Positions 11,388 to 23,046 are shown, numbered from the stretch's first letter. The stretch: 64,000 nucleotides of DNA from Sycobia sp. Sy_11 (GCA_018907035.1 JACCIC010000004.1:5842001-5906000); one strand, 5' to 3'. The notes: generated from the sequence alone by a model not told the origin. A program made the numbers and translations.

Positions 11388-14300
11388 GCGAAAATCTTTT
11401 CTATAGATTTATTAGCTTGCCACTGAAAAGAAAGCAACGAAATTTCTCTCCAAAATTAAAAGTTCGACAGAATTCTGCACACTTTAAAGGGATTTTCCGT
11501 TCGCAAGTTTCTACAGCAGACTTTCCGTATAATACGCGAAACACGACTTTTTTGTCTCGGTATAATCTCAATCTAGAACTTTGGAGGCCATTTTTATAAA
11601 CAAAAAATAAAAAAAAAAAAACGATATCGCTCGCTACAACTTACGCTCTCGGGCGACGACGGAGACTTATCCAGATCCGCCTCCCTCGACGACAGCTTCC
11701 AGGCTTATCTTCCCCGATGGGGCGCGACGCCCGCCGATCGTGGCCGCCGAGGACGACGGGGCTCCCGCGCCGTTGGCCGGCGTCGGGTCGTCGGCCAAGC
11801 TCGAGCACCGGCTGCTCGACAATCAGCTCGATCGCCGGTACGTCCATCCTGTCTACGATCGAGCCGCGGGAATTGTCCAGCTCCTGGCTCGAGGGCAGCC
11901 CCGAGTCCACGCGCGACAGGTCCTCGAGCAGGACCGTGAGTTCGGGGCTGCCTGCCGGGGATTTTTTCTTCTGGCCCCGGGGCGCCCGAGGCTTGCGCTT
12001 CGGTCGATTGCGCGAAAAGTTCGCCTTCTTTATCTGTAGGTAATTGAATACACGTTTGGCTGTTTATTTATTTATTTATTTATTTATTTATTGAATCGGT
12101 ACAAATGCTAATAGTAACGTTGTGTGTGTGTGTGTGTGTTGTGTGTAAAGGCGGAAAAAAGTTATACACTGTTGTATTATCAAGTAAATGTATTCTGTTT
12201 TCTATATCAAATAAACCAGTTTCTCAAAGTAAAAAAATACGTTTTTTAAATTAAGAAAAATATCGGCTAATCTGAAGTTGATTTTATTGCATTTGGATAA
12301 ACTTTTCTTACTTTGAGTAAATTTTATTAATTCAAAAAAATGCTTTACTTGCTGAGAAAAAAAAATTAATTGACAATCATAGAAAATTATTTCAGTGTAA
12401 TAATTATAATAATGATCGAAAATTATTAAATTTAATATTCTCTGATTGACAAATTTGATGTAAAAATATTGATATTTATATATAATTAATTTATACATTC
12501 AATTTATTTTTCTGCAAAATGTTTAAATTTGACATGCACTTATGAGATTCTCTTACAATTGAAATTTATATTAAAGTAAACAATTTCTACATATAATCTT
12601 AATATTAAATAAATAAGCGTAAAAGTTTGATTCTATTATTTTAAGTTATATCAATGTCACTTGATAATGTTAAATTTTTTTCCAGATTTGAAGTACTTAA
12701 GTTAACAATTACTATTTACTTTAAAAAACAACAATACTAAAATTTACATATAATATATATCTTACCTGATAGCATTTTGGACAGTAGCGATATAAAGGAT
12801 TATTATTCGGATTATTACATTGAACGCACGTCAAAAAATTCCCATTCTTTATTTCATTGTCCGCTGAACTTTTCGAAGTATCGCTGTCATCAGCGAGTCC
12901 CTCTGAGTAATAGAAAGTTATAAAATCGACTGACAAAGTATTCTATAACATTAAAAAGTTTATAGATAAATTAGATAGTAGAGTGAACGATTAAAAATAT
13001 ATAATAAGCTGGGATACTTCAAAAAAAAGAAAAGAAAAAAAATACCTCCGGTTCCGAAGACGACGATATTCGTATGAACGGAGTCTCGTTTTCCGATCGA
13101 GAATCCACCTCGAATTCCTTGTGAATGGAGACGTCGCTTTCGCTCCATACGTTGGTCGATGTATCGGAGGTGTCGCGAGCAAAATCTAAAATAGGTCGGT
13201 AAAAGTTTTTCGAATAAAATTATATATAAACATATATAATGATTAATTTTTCAAATAATATGTCAGGCTATATTGCTCCTTGAGGAATTGCCAAACTCGA
13301 CTTTTACCGATCGAGCAAAAAGTTCATTATTTTCAAATGACAGTCCGAATGAGCACTGTCCTTTATTTACGGCTATAGTTTACATTATTGTTATAATATT
13401 TATGATTGTTGCTTAGAAAATTTTCAAATGCACTAATTTCCATACACGGTTGGACGACATTACTCGAAAGCTTGACAATTGAATATAAATAAAGAAGCCC
13501 GTTTAATTAAAAATTTGCAGTTGTTCGATAATATTTGCGTAAAATATGCATGAAAACAGGAACACTTGTTCTCGATCGGTATATAAAAGAACAGTCTGCA
13601 GCCGTTAATAGTTAATCTACAATATATACCATATGCAAAATTAATAAATATTTTTAGCCTTCTTACAGTTTTTATACTGTAATATATTAAACTAAACAAG
13701 TGACAGTCACATTGTCCTTGCTTATTAAAGTTAAATTTATTGAGTTAAATTTCAGCTGATTGGGTCAGTTAGGTTGTCCTTTACTAACATAGAATATAAT
13801 TTATTTTTTTTACTCTTGTATTTTATTTTATTATTATTTTATCTTTTTTATTTCTAATGTTTAATATAATTTATTTCTAGTAATAAGTTTTATTTCAGAT
13901 TCTTCGGGGGTTATAATAAATAAGACAGTCTATACTATAATATATTAACTAAATATAATATACTAACTAATATATTATACTAAAATATATCAACTAAAAT
14001 AATGACAGTCAAAGACTGTAAGACCAATAAAAATATTTATTAATTTAATATACTATATGTAATTTATTAAAAACTGATTTTATGACTGTAGGAAAAAAAA
14101 TCAGAATTATACACACATACCTGTCTCTTTGCCTTGCACGCTGTAGATCGATTCGTCGTCCTCGTCGGTAGGAACCGGAGACTCACTTTCTAATGTAAAG
14201 TACCAGTCGTACTTCGGCCTCTTAGGGTCATTTTCTTCAATTTCGTCGCTTTCTGCGATAATATCGATATTCAAATATACACGCGTTTCTTATAAATTAT

Positions 14301-14588
14301 AACCATAATAATAATAGCTTTATAGTTTTATTTCATTTACGTATGAAAAATTAATTTCATATGCCACTGCAATTATCATCTTCTATATAAATATTGTATT
14401 CAATTAAACCAAGGGATAAATGGAAAGGAAGCACACGCGTGTAAATACCTTCGATTTTCTGCCTCTTCCGCGGTGCCTCGTACTCCGTCTCGGACATTTG
14501 GATTTTTTTGAAAAAGTCTGCTCTGGCATCTACGCTCGACAAGTGTCCCTCACAAATTGAGGATAACTTCTGTCACGGGCCTTTATAG

Positions 14589-14653
<65 letters not shown>

Positions 14654-15805
14654 TATTAATATTTGCGCCTCTTATTAGGGTTCGAACGTGTCGTCCAAAT
14701 TTTGGCCAGGTAATATAGACGCTGGATCGATATATAATAGTTAACGGGGCTGGTGTTCGCACGCGCCAAAGTAAAAGGGATTAAAGCCGGCCTTTAAAGC
14801 TCTGAGAGTCTATATTAGGCGTCCAATTCAATGAAGAGGACGTAGGTAGAATTTAAAAATTCTAGGAACTTTTGGTTACAGTCGAGTCAGTTAATAACTG
14901 TAACTTTAGAAAAAAAATTTCTATAATATTCTATAAAATTTTGGCTGCTGCATTGTAATCTATTTTATTATTTAGGCGTGTATATATAATATTTTTATTA
15001 TATTTCATTATAAATAAGAGTATACAGATTCTAAATTGACCGAGTATAATGTATTAAATACACATTTTAACAATAAGCTTGTCAAATTACAGCGGTCTGA
15101 AACGATAATATTGACACAAACAAAGCATTAATAATTATTATTCGATATTCTCTTGAATTTTCTAAATAAAATTAGGAATAATTTAAATGTAATATCGCTC
15201 AGCAGTGATTGACATTGAAGTATCCTGAAGAAAGCGAAAGTGGAAATTTAAATGTAAACAACCATTTCTATAAAGAAAATTTTGTCAACAATTCTTTCAA
15301 CCTCCTAAAAATACCATGATAACTATATTATATACAAATTTATGAGCAGATATACACAACTGTATGAGCAGATAATTTAATCTAATAAAATTTTAATGAA
15401 TTCTTTTTTGGACAGTTCTACATGCGGTACCACTACACTGAGCACTGCTACATTTTGAGTTGACCACCTCTACATTAGTATACTAGAAGGTACGGCGTAT
15501 TAATATGAACGATACGCATCAAACGATTCGAGCAGAGATTGTAAATAGCGAATAATAGAATAGATAACTAGTAGAGATTGTTATAAAATCTGACTTAAGG
15601 CTATACCAAGTTATTTGCATAGTACGAATAGTTTCTATATTACTCAAAATTACAATTGTGTACATACGCGTCTGCACGCACGTAGCACAACATGCGTACA
15701 CACGCATACGCACACGACCATGAAATAAGCGAGCAGGAGACAGACGACGCACTCACCCATCTGATCCACACATCGGACCGCTGATGCTCGCATTTTTCTG
15801 ATATA
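10104..15805 (-). CDS. Mdm2: Mdm2-type E3 ubiquitin-protein ligase (multi-exon)
   Basis: Spliced minus-strand gene. Coding exons in transcript order: 14529-14449 (or starting at the ATG at 14497), 14252-14121, 13185-13046, 12900-12766, 12033-11645 (probably with a 113-base intron at 11808-11696) and 10457-10104. Junction phases agree throughout if that small intron is removed. The product has a Lys/Arg patch, a long acidic Ser/Glu/Asp region, a zinc finger with two CxxC pairs (12766-12900), a basic linker, and a C-terminal RING ending in a short aromatic tail. In Mdm2 proteins the RING recruits E2 enzymes to ubiquitinate p53-family proteins and the ligase itself. The length is about 360-385 residues, shorter than vertebrate Mdm2 (about 490). 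No N-terminal p53-binding SWIB domain was found. A possible upstream exon at 15757-15847 would supply the start. Assignment rests mainly on the RING and zinc finger, and is firm for those. Confidence 0.85.
10695..10972. repeat. palindromic MITE-like repeat, family 2, copy 1
   Basis: Contains alternating forms of TTTACTTGATA and AAGAAAAT on both strands and ends in a TTTTTTTCAGT-type terminus. Same family as about 12180-12400, 18160-18275 and 53536-53780. Confidence 0.6.
11341..11386. repeat. (AT)n microsatellite
   Basis: About 23 perfect TA units in the last intron of the Mdm2-type gene. Confidence 0.97.
11645..12033 (-). CDS. Mdm2: Mdm2 basic/Ser-rich linker exon, possibly two exons
   Basis: The acceptor CAG is at 12034-12036 and a consensus donor GTAAGT begins at 11644. 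The frame continuing from the zinc-finger exon gives a Lys/Arg-rich segment and then an Asp-Ser-Gly...Ser-Ser-Gln-Glu motif common in this family. Reading straight to the donor leaves phase 2, which does not join the RING exon (phase 0). Removing a 113-base GT-AG intron (11808 to 11696) restores phase 0 and yields an acidic Ser-rich end. A one-base assembly error is the other explanation. Confidence 0.7.
12063..12148. repeat. (TTTA)n and (GT)n microsatellites
   Basis: A TTTA tract (about 12063-12092) and a GT tract (about 12121-12148) next to the acceptor of the 12033 exon. Confidence 0.95.
12180..12400. repeat. palindromic MITE-like repeat, family 2, copy 2
   Basis: Shows the CTCAAAGTA.../TTACTTGCTGAGAAAAAA arrangement and a terminal TTTCAGTGT, as in the better preserved copy at 53536-53780. 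Lies in an Mdm2 intron. Confidence 0.5.
12766..12900 (-). CDS. Mdm2: Mdm2 zinc-finger exon
   Basis: The exon begins at phase 0 after an AG at 12901-12902 and ends at a GTAAGA donor. It encodes an acidic Asp/Ser stretch followed by CVQC, about ten residues, and CPKC. This four-cysteine RanBP2-like finger occupies the same place between acidic region and RING as in vertebrate Mdm2, where it binds ribosomal proteins. That role here is inferred from the family. Confidence 0.85.
13046..13185 (-). CDS. Mdm2: Mdm2 acidic-region exon
   Basis: Phase-1 start after AG at 13186-13187 and phase-0 end before GTATTT. It encodes 46 residues rich in Ser, Asp and Glu. Both junction phases agree with the neighbouring exons, supporting the model. 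Confidence 0.75.
13640..14047. repeat. MITE family 1, copy 1
   Basis: Begins with TTAATAAATATTTTTA...TTACAG and ends with the inverted equivalent (ACTGTAAGACC...AATATTTATTAA). The interior has GTCAGTTAGGTTGTCCTT and TAACATAGAATATA, also present in the copy at 54.4-54.9 kb. Located in an intron of the Mdm2-type gene. Non-coding. Confidence 0.75.
14121..14252 (-). CDS. Mdm2: Mdm2 acidic-region exon (upstream)
   Basis: Bounded by a CAG acceptor (14253-14255) and a GTATGT donor. It starts and ends at phase 1 and is rich in Asp/Glu with a KRPKYDWYF-like aromatic patch near the start. In-frame continuation with both neighbours supports it as a real exon. Confidence 0.7.
14449..14529 (-). CDS. Mdm2: Mdm2 first or second coding exon
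   Basis: Ends at phase 1 before a GTATTT donor. An in-frame ATG lies at 14497, giving a start followed by a short acidic run and a KRQK basic patch that could be a nuclear localisation signal. The frame stays open upstream to about 14567, so the exon may begin at an AG at 14530-14531 and join an upstream exon. Which start is used cannot be settled from sequence. Confidence 0.6.
14591..14648. repeat. (AT)n microsatellite
   Basis: About 29 perfect AT units. Confidence 0.97.
14649..15650. other. AT-rich DNA, probably 5' intron of the Mdm2-type gene
   Basis: No coding motif seen. It lies between the first confident Mdm2 exon and the candidate 5' exon. Confidence 0.4.
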
Positions 15806-15847
15806 CATACAAACAAATCACCAAGTTTCAACAGAAGGTAGGGGAAC
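15757..15847 (-). CDS. candidate 5' exon of the Mdm2-type gene
   Basis: A 91-base segment lies between a pyrimidine-rich acceptor (CCCCCAG, 15848-15854) and a perfect GTGAGT donor (15756-15751). In-frame ATGs at about 15805 and 15793 give a reading frame ending at phase 1, which joins the exon at 14529 in frame. The peptide is too short for homology. It sits next to a CpG-containing block that could be the promoter. Weak, but internally consistent. Confidence 0.3.
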
Positions 15848-15859
15848 CTGGGGGAATGT

Positions 15860-16088
15860 AGAGGGGCATCATTTAACTTCAACCCGTCATCGCCGGTCAC
15901 CTTGCGCCCTCGTGCGCGCCAGAGTATGCGCTGTATCTTTCTGATCGAGAACTAATACGGCAGGGGCGCAAAAAGGACAGCGTCGCGTCGTTCTGATGCA
16001 TGTGCATATGCAGACGTCCCGAAGCGCGCGTGACTCTTCGCCCCCTCCCCTTCCGTCAACGAACAGTCAATGTGCATTTATGCGAGTG

Positions 16089-16149
<61 letters not shown>

Positions 16150-16620
16150 TGTAGATTGCATCAGCGTCTCCGGCACGCGCCACCAATTATTTTCCCATAT
16201 TTTTCCGGGGATCCTACAGTTTTCATATATATATATATATTTACATGCGCGCACGTGCGAGACACGGCGATGACGCGCGTTCGAGGAAGTATCGGACGCG
16301 CTAAGTCGCTTTCTCGGAGTCACTGATGCTGATGATTCCGCTCCCCGCGGCTGCGCGCTGATGATCCTGATTTATGACCCGTGGCGGTAGATAAGGAGCG
16401 GGCGCGGACAGAAGCCAGGGGGATTCTCTCGGCCAAGGGGTTATTAGGCCAAGAAGGGTATATTTCGAGTGTATTTGGGTGAAACTCGGATATCCAAGCC
16501 GGTAATTGTAGCGTATTACTTAAATACGCACGCACATCTATAAAGCGTGGAAGTATATGCACAGTTCCGAGTATGAGAGTATACGTGGGTATGTTTTGCA
16601 TTGGTGGCTTTTTAAATACT
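15860..16620. promoter_or_regulatory. Mdm2: CpG-containing block, possible promoter of the Mdm2-type gene
   Basis: GC-rich DNA with CpG-containing words and two AT repeats lies immediately upstream (minus-strand sense) of the candidate first exon. No TATA box or specific motif can be assigned. The call is positional. Confidence 0.3.
16091..16145. repeat. (AT)n microsatellite
   Basis: About 27 perfect AT units in a GC-rich block; a second shorter AT run lies at about 16226-16241. Confidence 0.97.
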
Positions 16621-16699
16621 TGGGCTAATCGAGAGGAATATATCCCTACACCTACTGGAAAAAAGAGAAAATGTTCACCGCCTGTACGAGGGCGCTATT

Positions 16700-17260
16700 G
16701 CATAAAAATGGCATCCATATAGGGGCACAGGTAATACAGAAAGTGTATATGGAAGGAACTTAGTTTTTCCTTAAAAAACAGATATTTATACTTAAATTCT
16801 TCATTAAAATTTTGTACTATTTTTCATAATTCTATACATATTAAAAAACAGAATAAATGTGATATAACTATTTCATTATATTTTAATTAAATATATCATG
16901 TCATAAAGAAATGAAGTTAAATAATAAGATATTTTTTTCAATATTAATTTATTGCTCTTAAGAATTTCAATACATATATTTTATTTACAAACACACTTAT
17001 CATATCAGCGGTAAATGACTATCTTCATATCGCATTGCATTTTGATTGTTTAGTCCACTCCTTATGATTGTTCGCCATTTCAATATCACAAAATCAATTA
17101 AATCATGGAATTTTCTTCATTTCGGATTCAGAAATATAATGAAAACTTAAATTAGCATTAACACTTCTTTTAAAAGTGAAGTTATATACAAAATTTTCCC
17201 TTATAAATACCCTTTCGATGATGTGTAGAAATTTCATAATGCATCTTTTGCACTCTTCAC
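16700..17260. repeat. dispersed repeat, copy 2 (first copy near 7.2-7.56 kb)
   Basis: Shares ACAGAATAAATGTGATATAA and CCCTTTCGATGATGTG with 7187-7560 in the same order. Diverged and non-coding. Confidence 0.5.
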
Positions 17261-17285
17261 TTTATTAATAATGTAATTATTAATT

Positions 17286-17380
17286 AATAATGTAATACCT
17301 TGTATGATTATTATGTAATAAATCATACAAGGTATTACATTATTAATTCACGTTATTAATAATGTAATACCTTGTATGAT
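17286..17380. repeat. inverted repeat plus third direct copy of a 23-24 base unit
   Basis: The unit TAATACCTTGTATGATT with flanking AATAATG is present at 17286-17310, inverted at 17320-17343, and again in direct orientation at 17358-17380. The first two would form a perfect stem of about 24 pairs with a loop of about 10 bases. Confidence 0.9.
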
Positions 17381-18159
17381 TTATTTTTATTAATTTTGGC
17401 ATTTTTCTCTTTTTTTGAAACAAATTTTGAAAGAACTCCAAAATTTTACTAATTTAAGCAATATTTACGCGCACTTATCATATAATTATGTTCGTTATAT
17501 TTGTTACTTTTGCTCTCCGCCGCTAGAAGCGAAAATTATATTGAAATTGCCGATCTAGGTTAACTAAATGCGAACGCACGTGTGGTAAATAATGATTTAT
17601 TAAAAATGATTGAGGGTATTTATGAAACATAAAGTCTAAATTTCTGATTATGTCTAATCGGAAAGATAAAAATCAAGTCAATCGAGATGACAGTCAGATC
17701 TTTATTTGAAAAGAAGACAAATAATTGATTATCATTTTTTATCGATTTTGGCAATATTGAACATTTGTGCAGTTTAACGTTTCGGTAAATTTGTTTACAC
17801 ATTTTAATTTATGTAGACATATTATGAGTAAAACCAAAAAACTTTTAACTTAAAAGGTGGAAGAAAAATTATTTTTTTACAGCATGTGCATCTATGACTG
17901 AATTTTTTTGTATTATAATAACTTTAAATAAACAAAATAGTAGGGCTTCTCATTTTTTATAAACTTATTTTTTTTTTTTTATAAAAAAACTTGTTTGGTC
18001 TATTAAGTCAATACAAATTGAAAATGGAAACTTTTATTAGAAACAATGAGAAGCCATAAATGGCGAATGTAAAGAGATCGAAAGTGACTTCTTCTGAGTA
18101 AAAATATCTAATTAAAGATTATAATAATTTAATATGAATTTATTCATTCGAAACAGCTG

Positions 18160-18275
18160 TTCTTACGTTGCGAAAATATTTTATTTTTTAATTTAAGAAA
18201 CTAATTTTCTTGGTACAGAATAAGAAAATATTTATTTACTTGATAAATGTAAATTTCTTTTTTTCAACGTAGTCA
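18160..18275. repeat. palindromic MITE-like repeat, family 2, copy 3 (partial)
   Basis: Matches the AATTTAAGAAA...TTTTCTTGGTACAGAATAAG...ATTTACTTGATAA part of the 53.5 kb copy. Confidence 0.5.
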
Positions 18276-18653
18276 AAGTTTACTTTTTTTTAAAGATACA
18301 CTTTTTTATACCATCTTTCCGACATGCTTACTGGGTTAATGAGATTTGTAGAATAATTCGGATTCTAATGTTTTTTAAATAAATTGTACGTTCAATGTCC
18401 CATATATTAAATTGTTTTCATAAATTCGATATAGTTAGTATTATACTTGTTATTTAAATGTATTAGAAATATTTTCAATTTGTGTGTTAAATACACTAAA
18501 AACTGAACTCAAAAGCGTTCACCTGCTTTCTATTTATTGAATATATATCGTTATATCATTTAAATATATATTATTTATTAAATCATCGATACCCATCGTG
18601 CAATTATCTTGCTGTATTTATATTTTCAATTTACTACAGTCAATGTCTATTTA

Positions 18654-18657
<4 letters not shown>

Positions 18658-18708
<51 letters not shown>
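18658..18708. repeat. (AT)n microsatellite
   Basis: About 25 perfect AT units. Confidence 0.97.
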
Positions 18709-18713
<5 letters not shown>

Positions 18714-19573
18714 CTATTCTATAAAGTGACAGCATTTGTTGGTTTGTGGTTACTGAAAATCTCAAAAACTATTGAATCAATCGTTATCGAATTTTTATTA
18801 TATTATAAATAAAACAAAATATTATAAATAGGTTAGAAATGATTTGCATTGTGACTGTTTTTCGCAAGGACAATTATATGCAGGTTTTTCAAGAACAGGT
18901 AATTCAGTAAATCTGTTTCTTTTATTGCCAGATGGTGAAAGAACAAAAAATGTTTAATCTGAGATTCTTTAAGAACAATAATTTAAGATATAAACATATA
19001 TTTATAGAAGATATTTATCTACACTGATCTATATAAGTCACAGTTCGGCACAAGTACAGCACGAGTCAACCTGAAACGCTATACAGATGCTACAAAAAAT
19101 TAAGTAAATAAAATCAGTAAATTGATCAAAGTTTCTTAAACTATAACCAGAGAAATCCAATTATCTATAGATATCTATATACACATAGAATAGGTTTACA
19201 TAGATATTATTTAATTACTAGTAAATCTCTTACATTATTATTTCGAGCGAAGGCTAGACGAGCAATACTAGTATATATATAAAATATAGATGGACAGGTA
19301 GATAAAGAGATAGAGCATATAAGTAGATATAAATAGATAACAAATATTACTGCTTTGTAAAAATTGTATATCAGAATATTTTAATATCCTCGCACGAATA
19401 TATCGTTCAAACAATCTTGAAAAATTCTAATACTTTGACAATTTATATACAGACAATCGGAAGAAAAAAGGTTTTTGGAATTCGTAACGGTAATCCCCTC
19501 GATCTTTTCATGACCCTCTCCAAATTCAATCGTCTTTCAAACAATGAATTAATTAACAGAAAATTAAGATGCC

Positions 19574-20490
19574 GAGAGAGATACGGATGATATTTTTATC
19601 AGCGTTGAAACCTGGTTAACAGATCATGCTGTAGACCCAGAGCAATTCAAATTTCCTGGCTTTCTAACATACCGCAAGGATCGCCTTCACGGAAGAGGAG
19701 GGGGGATTCTTCTACTCATCAGTAAAACTGTAGACTATATTGAATTAACTAATCTAGTTACAGCCACATACTTCTGTAGAATTAGCGGGAATTAAAGTTA
19801 CCAATTTTACACCAATAATCAATATCTTAGTTTGTTATAGAGTACCCAGTAATAATTTAAATCAGCAACAATGGGATACAATTATTGAAAATTGTTCAAA
19901 ATCTGAGTATTATGTAATTGTTGGCGACTTTAATGCCCACAATAAATTGTGGAATTGTGAAAAAACTGATTCGAACGGTGAAAAGTTATAAAATAGCATT
20001 GATAATTTTGATTTATTCATACATAATATAAATACATACTCATATGTTGATGCAAGTCACGCAAAAAAAATCGAATTTAGACTTAATTATAACATCGCTC
20101 AATCTTGCTGATAAAATAGAATACTCTGTTAATGACGATCCACTAGGATCAGACCATTTTCCTATTGTTATGAATATTAATTTACAAAAAAATTTGTACT
20201 TCAAAAAATCGTTTAGAATTAATAGTATAAAAACAGATTGGGAAAAAGTCTCTATTCAGCTCGATGAAAAATATTCGGTTTTTCTTACAGATGAATACAG
20301 TTACTTACAATCATATGAAAAATATGATCTTTTTATCTCTACCGTTAAAGACACCATTTCTTCATATTCGCCTAAACCAAAAATTTTTCCTTATAAGAAA
20401 AAAGATAATCCCATTTTATGGTGGAATTCAGAGTGCAACGAAGCTAAGAGGTTAAGAAAAATTGCTTATAAAAAATCGGAATGAAATAAA
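19574..20490 (+). pseudogene. I-clade LINE endonuclease (5' half of ORF2)
   Basis: An apurinic-endonuclease-like domain in broken frames. Visible motifs in order: a VETWL box (about 19605), an HGRGGGILLLI-like strand (about 19690), a VGDFNAHN box (about 19920-19945), a DLIITS segment and a GSDHFPIV box (about 20149-20170). These correspond to the catalytic Glu, Asp/Asn and Asp/His of the family. The longest remaining open stretch is 20044-20484. Stops in the 5' part disable it. Confidence 0.85.
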
Positions 20491-21229
20491 AATTAAAAAA
20501 ATTTTATCGAGTACAAAAAAGCTATCGCTACTGCGATTAAAACCTTTAAAAAAAGCAAAATTGATCACTTCAAAAAATTTGCATGTACTCTGAATTTTCA
20601 TGAAAACATCAATTATGTTTGGAATAAAGCTAAAATATTAAAAAATTAATGGGTTAAAATTACCTCAAACTGCTCGAATAGTAACTTACAGAATGATATT
20701 CAAATTGAAAACGCTATTCAAAAACTTTGTCCTGCTTGGGTAGCTACCCGTGTAGAAATTTATTCTCGAATCTAACTAGTATCGGGTTAGTTTTCCTTAT
20801 TAAATGTTCGGACCCAGAAGGGAATTCTAGTCTGATCCTAGTTCCGATTTGTCCCACTTTTAATAGCATTTTTAATAGGGAACGAGCTTAGATTTTGGTA
20901 GGTATATCAAGCTAGAAACTAGACAAAATCTAGTCAGAAAATCTAGAAATTAAGCCAATAATAAATTATTCTAATTTTTTTTCCTCGATTAAGTGAATAA
21001 TTTTTTGACTCTTTAATATTTATTTATTTAAAATAAAAAAATATATTTACGTATTTAGGTGACGCATACCATTTAATTAGCATTCATAAATTATTATCTA
21101 TATGACTATTACACGTATTCATATTTACAATAACAATTAATAATTATTAATATATTTTTTATACACTAATTATTGTAAATTTTAATGTTAAACACCTCTG
21201 CTGAACATATAATATTTTTATTCGATGAA

Positions 21230-21300
21230 AAAAATTCCGACCTCCGCTGAGTATCGAACCCACGACCCTACGATTCGCAAGCTAACGCATTATGCACTAT
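21230..21300 (-). repeat. tRNA-like segment (possible SINE head)
   Basis: On the minus strand it contains GTGGGTTCGATACTC, a good polymerase III B box, and an upstream A-box-like TAGTGCATAATGCG. It lacks pairing acceptor stems, so it is a tRNA-derived repeat rather than a tRNA gene. Confidence 0.45.
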
Positions 21301-21450
21301 GCTAAAACGCAATATGGGATTACTATACTATATTTTGCATATGACCGTACAGCACTTAAGACCATATAATAATATTTTATCAAGACAAGATAATACATAC
21401 ATAGTAAATCAATTTTTTAAATTCTTTCCCATGTTGGAAAGATCTGCGGG

Positions 21451-21454
<4 letters not shown>

Positions 21455-21509
<55 letters not shown>

Positions 21510-21529
21510 GAATATGCGCGCACACACAC

Positions 21530-21580
<51 letters not shown>
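21455..21580. repeat. (AT)n then (CA)n microsatellites, 5' target of the R1-clade LINE
   Basis: TA repeat at 21455-21506 and a long, nearly pure CA repeat at about 21519-21580. The R1-clade element begins right after the CA repeat. Confidence 0.95.
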
Positions 21581-21581
<1 letters not shown>

Positions 21582-21743
21582 AGTGTGGAGTTTTGTTGCT
21601 TTCTCCCATCTGGCGCCTCCCCAGGTTGCGAATAGGGGATGGCTCGCTACAATTTGTAGAGGGCACTGAGGAAATAAAATACTCAGGGCGGACAGAAAAA
21701 GCTAATAGGGAGGGCCTCCCGAACTTAAGGCCAATTATGACTA

Positions 21744-23046
21744 ATGTTTGGTATAAACAAGGATATACCCCAGGGAGTAACTCCGGCAAGACCGATCAAT
21801 CTCCTCACCGATTCCGATAGAGTGCAAGCCTCTATGGTCGGTGGTAGCCCCTCGGATTCTGGGGAGGGCAAATCAAACATAATCATAGATAGTACACTGG
21901 GTACTAAAGGAGATGTCATGATGGATCAAGAAACGACGGATCGAGAAATTTCCATCACGCGCAGAAACAATCACCTGGAGCGACTTGGTGAGAAGATCAG
22001 CCAATTGTTGGACTTTGTCAAAGATAGGCATAACGTACACAAGACCATTAAGGATCTTGCTCGTTCCATTAATGCCTCATATAAATGCATTAGTATGGCA
22101 GAGGATGATCTATTACAGTATCAACGTCCTGGTACACATGAAGTGGTGACTCAGACTATGCCGAGTCTACGCTCTGACACCAAACGAAGCGCAGCAGAAG
22201 CGATGGCTTCCACTCCTAAAACCATAGGTGGCAAAAGGACGAAAGAACCACCATTGGGCTCAAGGAGACCACTAGAGTCGGTCGGAGTACCTACAGGCAA
22301 GTCTGAAGCCAAAGAAAATCAATGGCAGACCATCAAGCGTAAGAAGCCCAAAGGCAAAGATAAAGAATTATCTAGTACACGCAGGCTTAATGGTCGAAAT
22401 AGGCCTAACTCCATTTTGATTAAGGCCAATGAAGGAGTTACATACGCGGAGGTACTGCGACAAATAAAGAATGACCCGGAGTTATCTCATGTCAAGAATG
22501 AGGTTAACAGGATACGTAGAAATGCAAGCGGTGCCCTTGTACTTCAGTTGGAACGGACAGCCAAAGATGCACATGAGTTGGCACGCATTGTTGAATCTAA
22601 GGTTGGCCATAGCGCATCCACTTCGGTCCTGAGTAATCTCATTACATTGGAGATTAAAGATATAGATGAGGTCACTTCAAAGGATGAAGTATTAGAGGCT
22701 CTGAGAACACACCTCGAGCTAAAGGAGACTAACCTACTAATTGCTCGTTCCTTGCGGCAAGCTTATGGGGGTACTCAGACGGCGGTGGTGTCTGTACCAT
22801 ATAGCCACGCAGCTGAGCTACTACGTGCAGGGCATGTTCGAATCGGATGGGTCAGCTGCAGAGTTCGAAAAAAAAACAGAAATAAAGCGCTGCTTCAGGT
22901 GTTGGCAGATTGGCCATTTAGCGTCCGTGTGCTCGGGCCCTGACAGAACTAAACTTTGCAGGCACTGCGGTGGAAAAGACCATCTATCCAAGCTGTGTGT
23001 AAACAGGCCCTATTGTTTACTCTGTAAATATGAAATGGAAATATGA
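21744..23046 (+). pseudogene. R1-clade ORF1 (gag-like, three zinc knuckles), frameshifted
   Basis: A 399-codon open frame covers most of ORF1: a charged N-terminal region, a coiled-coil-like middle, a Lys/Arg-rich stretch, and an RRM-like or gag core. At a run of nine A's (about 22868-22876) the frame shifts. The next frame carries CFRCWQIGHLASVC, CRHCGGKDHLSKLC and CLLC, i.e. CCHC-type zinc knuckles that bind nucleic acid. In R1-clade ORF1 the knuckles directly follow the gag core, so a one-base indel in the A-run explains the break. It could be real or a sequencing error. Confidence 0.85.

Larger units (their letters stand above)
17400..19480. other. AT-rich DNA, no gene recognised
   Basis: Contains a degraded family-2 repeat (about 18160-18275) and an AT microsatellite. 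Otherwise nothing recognised. Confidence 0.45.

Noticed and set aside
15757..15847. SWIB (p53-binding) domain in the PYLLLKLGDLF frame of this segment
   Set aside because: A few residues resemble the family, but that frame ends at phase 0 and does not join the next exon; too short to claim.
16000..16326. Open frames on both strands across an AT repeat
   Set aside because: Alternating Ile/Tyr from the microsatellite joins unrelated flanks.
21454..21789. Minus-strand frame with poly Cys-Val and Ile-Tyr
   Set aside because: Product of the (CA)n and (AT)n repeats and the LINE 5' region.
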